Shown piece after piece: positions 33,652-45,600 of a DNA stretch of 64,000 nucleotides; position 1 is the stretch's first letter; each line of letters begins with the position of its first letter. The stretch is taken from contig CP093830.1 in assembly GCA_033063855.1 (NCBI GenBank), forward strand, positions 20,088,854 through 20,152,853, in the 5' to 3' direction. The stretch comes from Smittia aterrima (lineage: Eukaryota > Arthropoda > Insecta > Diptera > Chironomidae). A program made the translations under genes and the position numbers. Below the pieces are notes generated by a model. That model did not search any database, was not told the DNA's origin, and saw nothing but the letters and a program-made list of their open reading frames with translations.

Positions 33652-36600
33652 GAAGGTAGAACGAGCTTGCGACACGATTTGTCGTCGAACGATTTAAACA
33701 ACAACGATAATGAAGAATTTGACGAAGGAGAATCAGATCAAATCGTCAACTTGTCGGCTAACTTCAGCGAGAGTAGCATGAGTTACCAGCCAAAGCAGAC
33801 GAAACAGGTTAGTTGAATGAATAAACATTGACCTGAGAGACAACCGAAAACTAGTTTCTCGCTGTCACTTTCAACTTTGTTTACACAGCGAATGTGCATG
33901 CATAAACACAATTATCTTCAAATAAACTTTGCGAAAAACTTTCAATGAAATTCGACGAAAGGAAGTTCCCGCGATTCGCTGTTTAGTTTTATTTTCTTTC
34001 GTCAGGAAGTGCCAACACCTTAAAAACAAAAGTAATTTCCATTTGAGGGCGCGAAGAAATTGCAAAAGTCGAACGTAAATTGGCAAATTGAATAGCGAGA
34101 GACAAATATATCGTGTCGTGTCTTAATCGCGGTTTGGAAAGTTGTTTGTTTGTACTTAGGGTTGCGACTTGCTATAACCAAAGAAGAAACAACGTTAAAG
34201 ACAAATAAAGAGACACAAAGTGACTTCAATGCTCTCATTTGTTTCGCTTCGCATGTCTCATGATAATTTTTCCTTCCCGCGTTTGCTTTTTCCACACTTT
34301 AACATCTCGCGGGCAAATTAAAGTTCTAATTTTATGACTGAACGCGAAACGTTAAACGCGGAGAGGATTCAGTGTTAAGTGTCGTGGAAAATCGCAATTT
34401 AGAATAAATCGAGACGTTAGACGGAAGGAAAACTGTTTCAAAAGAAATTTAAACTTCAAAGTTTTCAAATTTCGGAGTAAACTTCCGGAACTGATGAAGT
34501 TTCCCTACTCGCAAATGTGAGCTTGGTCGATGCAGACGTCTAATAGAAAATAATTGAAACTTCTTCTATTCATTTCTTGAATAGTTTTTCATTTGATTTC
34601 TCCTCAGCAGCAAGAGTTGAACATGAAAAAGGTGGACCGGGGAGAATCGAGAACTCCAATGAACAATTGAGTAATTTTCTCGAAATTCTATTCAATTGCT
34701 TTATGAGCTCACACGAATGTCATAAAAGGATTTCTCGAAAAATTGATTTTCCTGATCATTCATTTCCATGTGAGTCCCTTCCGAGCGTTTATTTGTAACT
34801 CAAACATAAGTCTCAGCATATTTTCCGAATCAAAGCTTGAGCATGATGGATTTTTTCCCATGTCGTATCTCATAACAGTCAGAAACGTGTAACGAGCTAA
34901 GGGTGGCAAGCGAACGGGGTTTGAGATTGAATTTTATACATACAATAATTAAAAGGGCGGAGTTCAGAAGCATCTCTCGCTTTTTCCTTTCGCATCGTCT
35001 CTCGAGAAAATGCTTGTTGTGCCTGCCTGCCTGTAGACGCTTGCTGTATGTATTATGCACATATTGTGTCTCGTGCAATCGGAAAAAGGATGGAAACTCG
35101 TTTCGAGCTTGTGTACTTTCTCCCCATGTCATAAAAATGTTCGGAGGTGAAATGCGGAGAGAAAAGAGGGAAACAAATTGTTTCGTTAATTCTTGATGGA
35201 AATATTTGTTTATTACGAACACTGAAAAGCTTCTTGGAAAGCTTTCTTGTTTATTTTTATTGCTTCGTACTCTCCACCCACAAAAGCAGAGGAGAAAACA
35301 AAGCACATGAGAAAATATTCCCTTTCGCCCTTTCTATGTACTCTTCGTGTAATGAGAAAGAAAAGCTCGAAGTAAATGCAACATAGAAAAGCTTGGTTGT
35401 AGTAATAACTGTTGTTGTTGTTTGTATCATCATGTTCTCGAATCCGAAAAGCTTTTTCTATTTCCCGAGCAGCGAGTGAAAACAATACTAACCCGAAATA
35501 GTCAAGCGCAGTTGCTGTAGCTCGACTCGTTGTTAAAGCTTTTTTGCATTCGTCTAGCGATGAAAGATGAAAGACGACACCACACAGAAGCAATCTGCAT
35601 CAATGAGCTTGCACTTCGTGTGCTACACACGAAGCTTTCCACCCGAACCAACTCTCCAGACACGAAGAAAACTTCTCCGCTTATGCTTGTGTGTATGTTG
35701 TTGCAATAGCGCAACAGAAAAGAAGAAAAATATTTTATTTTATTATTATTTTATTGTTATGTTGTGCATAACTATTTTTATTTCGACGCCGAAGCGAGAC
35801 AGCAAGTAACTGCATCTCGTCGCCTTTTTTTGCAATCGCACTCAACGCCGCCTCCAAAAAATTTCCGACGAAGCTCCAACGATAGTGAGAAGAAAGAAGA
35901 GTTTTCATCTACGTTAAAAAAAGAAAACAGCAAATAAAACATAATAAAAATGGCATCGGGATATACACAACACCCGCCCTTCGAGTCACGGGTTGCAGTT
36001 CGAGATGAATATTAACAAACATTGCTGCATCTGATGCTGCATCTTACGCCCTCGAAAAAGCTCTTTCTCGCACAATAAAAAGCGATTATTGTTGCTCTGT
36101 TTCTTTATTGTTTCTCTATGGCTGGTATGTCTTTGCGCCCTCTTCTGATAACGTCGACGACACACATCCACACAAAATAAATCCGATGCCGAAAATAGCA
36201 GCGCACACTTTCCTAGGATTGGAGCTTTTTTTTCTAGTGCACTCTATAAAGATATGTACTGAAAATAACAATATGGCATTCGTAGTTGCAGGCAGCCCAC
36301 ACCATCCACCTCCTTTCGTTCGTCTTGCACTGCCATTTGTTGTGTATCGGGGAAAACGAGAGCTTTTATTATTATTTTATATACTTTGCAATCTCTCTCT
36401 CTCGACTGCTGTGCTTGTTGCCCTTCTGATTGCTCTGCTTATGTTTTTGTTTTGCTGTTATATTTTTCTCCGAACATCTCCAACCCCCAAAGAACCTTTC
36501 ACTGCGCTTTCTCCTCTCGCAGCTTATTGCTTACGAAATAAAAAACAAGAAGCGAAAACGGAGAAAACAATAACAGCAACCGAAGTTGATGCTGTTTAGT

Positions 36601-39600
36601 TGTGTTGTGGCGCACAACATAAAACAACATTCAGAAGAGTTCGCTTCGTTTACGGGGGAAGAAGAAGTTGCTGTAGCGAGGAGCAGGCAGGCAGCAGCAG
36701 CTCTTACTCAGACGGAGATTTCTACCGTTTCTCCATCTTGATTATCGTCTCACGAGTGTCGACGTGTTTCCTTTTAAGGACGAATAAAAAAAGAGCGTGA
36801 AGTGCGGAAAGGAAAAAAGTTCTTATCGGATGAGGTGCGAAAAGTTTTAGTGAATTGACATAATGGATTGGTGATCGAGTGCGTTTTTAAGTGTCGAAGT
36901 GTGCGAGAGAAAGTGAGTCAGACAAGGCCGTTGGAGATTTATGTCGCCTAGCCGCGAGTCAAGGCCGTTTTTACATAAAAGCGATTAAAGTGCGAGTGGG
37001 AGACTTGATACATAGAAAATTCATGGAGCGAGCCGAGACTCGACTCACCCCTTTGCGTCGCCCGTCTCGAAATTATCGTGAAACGAATACGCATCGACAT
37101 GCGTGTGTGTTCGACGACTGCCGCACGCAACAAATGGTTTTTCTCTCAGCCATCCACCCCCGACGCCCGTCACACACATTTCACATTTTTCCTCTCGGCT
37201 GGCGTGCTGCGCTTTCATGGCCTCAACTTTTTATTCACAAGCGGATTGGAGCGGGGAGATTAAAGGCCGTTTGTGGCCTATAAATGATACATCAAAATGC
37301 CGTGGGAAAATATTTTTCCTCGAGCCGCAACCGAATTGTTGACTTATCGAACTGAAACTGCACTTTTATGAGTTTTGATGCGGCGGCAGATTTTAGCGCG
37401 AGTCATTAAACAGATTTATACGGGCAATTTAAAGCGGAGCTTAGTGATGTTCGATGGCAAGAGCGTTGAACTGGATTTAATGGAGAGAAAGGATTGGATT
37501 TGAATTAGCGTCGGAAAAGCTTTTGATTGGTGATGAGAAAATAATTTTTTGTTTCGTTTAAAAGAGAAAATGGTGGAAAATATATTTTGGAGTTTAGCAA
37601 CTTCCTTTAATAAAGTTTAAGCTCTCTAAGTGCTTATAATAATAAACAATCACTTCACGATTTAATCTCCACAAGAAAAGTCGTAAATTTCCAGCCAAAG
37701 AATATTTCAAAAATTTAATTATCACACTCTCGACTCTTCCGCTTGATTTATCGCCTCCCCTTCTCTCGACGTCTTCACCCTCTTCAAAGGTAGATAATTT
37801 GAAAAGAGAAAATTTAAAACCTTTAAAAATTTCACCACGAAATTCCGCTCCCTTCGTTGTATCTCTCGTAAAGTAGCATCACATCTTTTATCAGTAAATC
37901 AAACGCCGTAAATCTTGGCTTCTGCCTCATCGCCCGAGACTCTCTCGGCATTATAATTCCATCATTAGTCTCGTTACAGAGCTGCAACATGATACATTGC
38001 CGCAAAACGAAATGAATATTAACAATAAAATTCATAAATAAGCGAGGAAATAAAAAGCGAAACACTTCAAAGAGCCGCTCGACGAGCATAGAGTCGAGTC
38101 AAACGGCGTGGGAGAAATGGATTCATAAATTATGGGGAATTTATAATGCTGCATGGGATCACAACGAGCATTGCCTTTATTACCCGTTTTTCGCGAGGAA
38201 GAAAAAAACTTTTCTCCATAAATTCTGTGAAAAATTCGTGAAGAAATCTTTTCAGGGAGAGAGTGCAAAAAAAATAAAACAGAATAATATGAGAAACATG
38301 TATCATCACCAAACAGCGATCATAATCATAAAAATTCACATAAACAATTCTTCCCTCTCGCGTTCGCCGTCGCGCCACAAATAATCGAATCTGTAGTTTG
38401 AATGGGAAATCGATTTGTGTTGATCCAAAGGAGAAGAGAAATTCCTCACTTGACGATCATCCCCGAGAATCTTAAGCGAAAAAAAATTATTGAAGAAAGG
38501 AAAATTCTTTGATTGAGAGTTCGACGCTTAAATCCTTACAGCAGACTCGACGAATCAGCGAAAGATGAGAACAGCAACCCCCCAAAAGAATCTTCAATCA
38601 GACAGCAAAATGCTTTTTGCTTTCCCGTAAAAAAATCATGAAAATTAAAAGCATTAAATCGACATTGTTACGACGATGCCAGCAAATTTCTTCTCTCATT
38701 CCTTTCCACCCCCGCATATCAATATCGACACTTTCCCGCACGCATATAAATTATCGAATTTCTTCTCTCGTTCGATAGAGACCGGGCTGCTCTTTATTGG
38801 AATTTTATTGATGCTTACGAATTTGTTAAAAAAAAAATGTTTCTCTTTATTTCCTCGTTTAAACTTTTCGAGACTTTATTAGCCTTTCCCGTGCATGTGT
38901 CTGAAGCAGTCACCCCCCAGTCGTTCTCTACATTCTCGAGATTCTTTCGCAGCTCTCTAAGTGGGATTATCGGAATTTACGGTCAATAACTCCTGCTCTG
39001 CCGGTCAGTTCCTATCAATTGCATGCCTCACTGTTCTTAAAGGGTTAGTGAGTGAGAGAGAGAGTGAGGAATAACAATCAAAACACGACTGGAAATATTT
39101 ATGGTTCTTAATGGACACGCTACATAAAAACGAAGCTGCAGACTGTCGGAGACTCGGCAGAATAGTTAAAAAGGTTTTTTCACGCAAACCCCAAAAAATT
39201 ATGCTATTGATCCCTACTTGAGAAACTCCACTTGAAAACCATTAACCTTTTCACAGTTCTGGATCTTTTCTGGTTAGAAAAGGGTGGCGTGGAATGAAAG
39301 TCAAGTGCTAGGCAGTTGAGAGAAGCCGTAAAAATTGTTTAATTGCGTCAAGATTTGTAACTGACTTTGATGGGGTTACGAAGAGTTACGAAAGGGTTGA
39401 CAGAAGAAGAAAAAAGTTCTTTCATCGAATCGAACTGACTCATCAACTAGCAAGAGACGCAACATTCAATTTTTGCATGAATTATTACCTCGTTATGAGT
39501 ATAATGGCCCTTCAATGTCCTCCTATGTCGCTCAACTCATACAGCACACGCATAATTTTTATGATCGTCATTTAATTTGAATAAAAAGCTCATATTTGAG

Positions 39601-42600
39601 AGTCCCCCGCTTTGTCTTGTTTGAAGAAGATGAAGGAAAAAAGTTTTTATGGGTCTCGCAAATCCTGAATTGGGTGCTTCGGCTCCCTCTTTCGATTGTG
39701 TGTATGTAAACAAAAGACGCAAGAAGAATGAAAAACTGTTCCAATCAATAGAAATATGCGGGACTCGAGGGGACGGGGGGAGGGAACGTAACGACAAATT
39801 ATGATGACATTGACTAAGGAAAAATCGATGAAACAATTTTCTTTCTTTCAACAGATTTCGAATCAGAATGAACACGACTTGGATGCTCGAGCTTCTTTGA
39901 ATGGTGACAGTGTTGATCAGATGGACACAGCTGAAGATTGCAAACCGCACGTGACATTCAGCATTACGAACGCGATTAGAAAATCAAGAAACTCTTGGAA
40001 AAACTCGAGTGACAACAATAATAATTACAACAAGAACGAAGCAAACGAATCAACGAACGGACACGAGTCCCCAGTCAATGATTTCAATTCATTCCACGAT
40101 CAGAATAATAACGACAGTGACATAAAGAACGATTACCGTAGCTCGACGAAGTTGCGCAATCATCAAATGCAACAGCTGCTTCAACAGCATGTTTTCTCGC
40201 CTCATCAACTGCAGCAACTGATCGCACCGCCAATGACGATGTCAACGCCAAAAGAATCGCTCTATCACTTTGAACAGAAACGCAAGCAAATGGAGATTCT
40301 CATGCATCAAGTTCAGGAGCAACTTCACGCGAATATTCTTCAGCAAACTCATTTGCTTCAGAATCAATCACCAACGAGCGAAGGTGGAAGCAGCAAGAAG
40401 ACCAGCACGTTCCAGTTACAGCAAAAGCTGGCGATGCAACAACAAGAGCTTGCTCAGCAGTTTCAACTTCTACAACGACAATATTTACTGCATCAAAGCG
40501 GAATGCAGCTTCTCTTTCCCCAGCATCATCAACAACAGCAGATTCAAAGTAAATTTTAATCTTCTTTTCATTAATCTCTCGATAAAAAAAACTTGAACAT
40601 GATTCTCATCTTAATGAAAAGCTCTTCGTCAGTATTGCTCTCGACGCTCAATTGACGTTGACAAACTCTAATAATTTGCTTTTCAAAAATGTCCATCAAT
40701 TTTTTTCCACCCTCGAGCTGTCAATTAAGAGTGTGACTCGTTGCAAAAGTAATTAAAAACGAGAACTGCCCTCACCGCTTTCTTTTTAATCAATGATGAA
40801 CCCTCTACCCAACCACCCAACGCTTTCATTATTAAAAATCTTCTTTCATTGAAATTCCAGATCTCTCGCATTGCAATGAATATTGTGGCGATGATAATAA
40901 TCATAAAATCCACTCAGCCGATACGAAGGGGCATCTGTTCGAGAGCAGCGGCGAAATGAGCAGCGACAAAGTAAATTTTAAGAATGACACGAACAACAAC
41001 AATAATCAAAATGAGAATTCGACGAAAGAAAAGGAAGAGTCGGTCCGCGAGTGCGAGCAACGTGACGAGTCGCCTTTGGTTGAGAATCACGTTAATGGAA
41101 ACCACAGCGAGAGTCCGAAGGAGAAGCCAAGTGATGTAAAACCCAGTGAAAACCAATCGAACTGTATCAGTCAGTTCTTAAACTCGATTATGAATTTTCG
41201 TCGCGACGAGATGACTTTAAACTTGAACAATCTTCTAACCGGTGCTAATCAGTCTTCGTCAGTCCCGCCAGTGGCAGCGAATCTTCTTCTCAACGACTTA
41301 AATCGAAACTTCTTAACGGGAAACTTTGGAGGTGAACACATGAATCCTGCATTGGCTTCCCTTGTCGCAAGTCATCAACAGTATTCAAAGTATGGTCGAG
41401 GTGCTTGCAAGTGGCCAGGATGTGACATGATTTTCGATGATTTACAAACATTTACGAAGTAAGTTTCATTTTAAAACTTTAAAACATTTAAATTTATTTA
41501 AATTTCATTTTTTTTCTTAAAGACATTTAAATACTGAGCACAGTATGGACGATTGCACAACAGCCCAAGCTCGAATTCAAATGCAAGTCGTTTTCCAACT
41601 GGAAATTCAACTTCAGAAAGAGAAAGATCGACTCCAAGCGATGATGCATCATCTTCACTTGACGAAAGAGTCGATGGCAGCAGCAGCTGCAGTCGCTAGC
41701 CTCGAGCAGCGTCAGCAGAATCACATTAAGAGTGAGCCAAATGGAAATAAAGCGAGTGGATTGCTTCTCGACGAGCCTTTCGTTCCACAAGCGACTTCGA
41801 ATCCGCCGCCTCAGCAACAATCGCCAACAGCTCAGCCCTTGCATCAAAGCTCACGTATACGATCGCCATTGCACAATATTGGACCGATTCGAAGAAGAAT
41901 CACTGACAAATCGGCAATGTCCTTATCAGGTGAGAAAAAAATTCTTTAATAAATTTTCGGTTTAAAAAAATTAAATTGTGCAAAATGTTGGTTTTTCAAA
42001 AAATGCTGCTTATGATAAAGGTCGGTAGCCTTGCTCAATTTTTCGAGAATTTCCCTTGAATTTTCCACTTTCCTTTGTTAAATGCTTTCACTTGGAAACT
42101 AAAGGATTGCCGTACATGCTCGAAAGAGCTGGCTTGGATGTTCAGCAAGGTAAACTTGTGAGGAAATCTTAAGGAAACTTCAAACTCCCGAACAAAATAA
42201 TTTGAAACTCAAACTTACATTTTTCATTCTTTTTACTTTCACAGAAATCCAACGCAACCGCGAGTTTTATAAAAATGCCGACGTTCGTCCGCCGTTCACA
42301 TATGCGTCTTTGATTAGACAAGTTCGTAGCTTTCTTCTTCTTTTTATCAATTTAAAGTAAACAAAATTCATTGAAATCATTCTTTCTCTTCCTCGAACAA
42401 CTCAATTCATCTTCGACGCGTGCTTCAATACATTCTCAACACCCACGAAACATAATTAGTCAATAATTGAATCGCCCGACAAGCAATTAACGCTCAATGA
42501 AATCTACAACTGGTTCCAGAACACTTTCTGTTATTTTAGACGCAATGCCGCTACTTGGAAGGTAAAAAAGAAGTTACCCGGCTGGGAGGTAACAAATCAA

Positions 42601-45600
42601 TTGAATACGGATAAGTTCTTGAACTAAAATGCAAAAACGAATCACAAAATCGTCTGCCGAGCCCCGCGTGTGAAAAAAAAGTGTTTATTGACACTGACAA
42701 ACTCGCCTTTTCTATTGCCTTGCCGTCCACCGCAATTAGATCTCAGTGTGCAGGGAATTTTCACTTGAATCGTGTCGTAAAATTAGCTGACAAAAGATTT
42801 CCCTCCGACACTTTAACGGCGATGAATAAAATTCTTCCCCTCATGCCAACAGCCACTCCGCAGGATTCCTTCATAAAAGGAACCACTCGCTATTTGTGGC
42901 TCAATGTCTGGCTGGCGGAGTAAAGGAAAATCCCATTTTTTCTTTGATAATTTTATTTTCTTCTTTTTATTTTTGCATAATTTTTTTATCTGCTTTTTTA
43001 TGAGGGAGAGCAAACTCAAGAAAGCTTGGCTGGAGACGAGCGGGGGTGAAAGAAATCACGTGTAATGCGATACCCTCCGACATGACACTCACCTCACACT
43101 GCTTGAGGCTAACAAGAACATTTTCTGTCAAGTTTAATGTTGTTATTGTGTGGTGGGGAAATCGCTTCTCTCTCTTTTCGGAGGAAAAGAAAAAAATCGG
43201 ATTCAGCGGATTTTTAATTTTTCTATTCAATTTTGGGTTTTAAATAATTTTCCCTTCTTCGAGGACTTTATGTAATCCACTTCGCGATTGTGATGATGCA
43301 AATGAAATCAGTGAGTGTGAAGCTGAAACGAGGAGATTTTAAATTGAGAAATTCTCGTTGCTTGGGATGAACGACATTTCTGATTGTCCAAGCAGTTTAG
43401 CTTCAAGACCTTCATTGTCTTGTCTGGATTTTCTCTTTTCTTCTCACTCCATCATCTAAACTGCAATTCCATTGAATAGCGAAAAGAAAAGAAAGTCATA
43501 AAGAAAACTCGAAGAGAACAAGAAATAATTAAAATCCACAAATCAAATCCCCCGCTCCCGGCTCGTTTTCTTATTCATGGTCAAAAAAATTAAATTCTCC
43601 TCCATATAAAAAATATAAAGAACGCCGTGCGACACAATTTATCGCTCCACAAATGCTTTATGCGTGTTGAGAATGTGAAGGGCGCTGTTTGGACCGTCGA
43701 CGAAATTGAGTTTTACAAGCGACGACCCCAGCGATGTACTTCGTCGAGTGGAACGAGTGGACAACAAATCGTGGGCCAACAAGGGAATGTGCAAGAAAGT
43801 GGACAACAACAACATTCCATCGGGTACGTCAAAAGATTTTCCACTCGAGTAGATCAGGAAAACAATTTCGTTTACGTAGTCGTTAGCAAAAAAAAACTTT
43901 TTCCACTAAAATTTTCCGTCATTTTCATCAAAAATTTCTCATGCATTTCACTTTTCTTTGTTTTGGTTCTTTCAAATCACTTTTCTGTAATAATTTTTCC
44001 GACTTTTCATTTCAAAATTAACCTCAAATTGATCTTTTGAAGATTTAATCTCCTCGCCTTCAAAAACTTTCGGGGAAAAGAATTCAAATTAGTCAGGAAG
44101 CAATTAAGAATTTTCAAAATTGAATTCAATAGGAAGTAAAATTAATGGCTTTTGGTCTCAGGTTTTCCTTTTTCTTTTTCCCCGCCTGATTTTCCGAATC
44201 AATTTACAATTCAAACCACCAATCTTCAAAAGATCTCGGGCAATGCGGAGAGTGAGAGACAGAAGCCTAGAAGTCCAGGTTGAACTTCTCCCACTCATCA
44301 TCGCCCATTCTTCTTCTCGTTTCGCTGATTTTCGATTTTCTAATTCTTTCCCAATTAATCTCTTTCGGACTAAAAAAAGTTTCTTCACATTTTCCGCTTT
44401 TCCTTAACAAAAAAGAAATATTTCAAGAGAAAGTAAAATTGATTTATTTGATTTCTGAATTGGTGATAAGAAAACTTTCGTTTTATTTTTGATTTTGCGG
44501 GTGGTAGGAACAGAAATGGGGATAATCGTTAATTACGTCCACAAGAACCAAGTGACGTAAGTGACGATCGTCCCCAAACAATTTTCCCTTCATTAACAAA
44601 TTTTCCTGAAAACTGCATTTGACTTTGATTTCGTTTTAAACTTTGATCGAATTGGAATCGTGAATTTTCTTCTTTCTGTTAATTTCCCAATCATTTTTTC
44701 CTGCGTTCGTGTTGAGTTTTAATTTCGTTTTCCATTAAACAAATTCGAATTTTCACAAAGAAAACAAAACCCAAAAGAAAGAAAAAAAGAAAGAAAGTTT
44801 GAGTCAAGTCAGACGACGCGTGATTGGAATGAGAAATTCTATCGCGCGGAAAAATTTAAGGGCGAAGGTCGAAGGTGACTTAAAGGTAAGTTGCTGAAGA
44901 AAGTAAGAAAGAAATCTCAGTCATAGAAAAAATCGATCAAAAGGACATTAAGGCTCGTAATGGTACAGCAACATCTCTCTCGGTCGAACGTGAAGCTCAC
45001 GGTAAAGTTTTTCTTGCCCTCTCTCTCTCTCCCTCTTCTCTTCATTGTTTTTCTTCTTTCCACAGTTTTACGGCAAAAGCGAAAGAAAAAGTTTAATTTC
45101 ATTTTATCGACGATATCGTCGACTGATAAATCATATTTGATAAGGACGCTCATTCGCGTGAGTTTATGCGTCGAAAAAAAAAAGTTTGTTGGGGGACGAA
45201 ATAATCTTGGAAATTAACCGTCGAATCTTCTGCTTGCTTTTCTCCTTCTTTCATTAACATTTTATCGCTTCATTGAGTTTTCTTTATTTTGTGAGATTTT
45301 CCTTCGTGTGACTGGGCAAATGATTGTGAGATTTCGTGATTGACGAAAGCGTATTAATGAAGCGATGAAAGAATTGAATTGTCTTATTAAAAAGAAAAAT
45401 TAAATTAAATTTAAATTCAATTCTTTCACGCTTCGCCAATCAATCTAATCGCAAACAAATAATTTCAAAAATGTGCTAATCTCCTTGCGCGTGACTTCAA
45501 CCTCCTCATCATCAGAACGCCATTCGAACGAATCTATCGCTTCATAAATGTTTTGTGCGCTACGAGGACGATTTCGGTTCATTTTGGATGGTCGATGACA

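Noticed and set aside
36108..37342. Overlapping plus-strand ORFs of 60-163 aa
   Set aside because: Composition follows the GC-richer patch, and frames change without domain signal. A regulatory or leader role is more likely than coding.
42681..42923. 80-aa ORF inside FoxP between fork-head exons
   Set aside because: Fork-head homology jumps over it from 42561 to 43621 or 45516, and it carries no domain.
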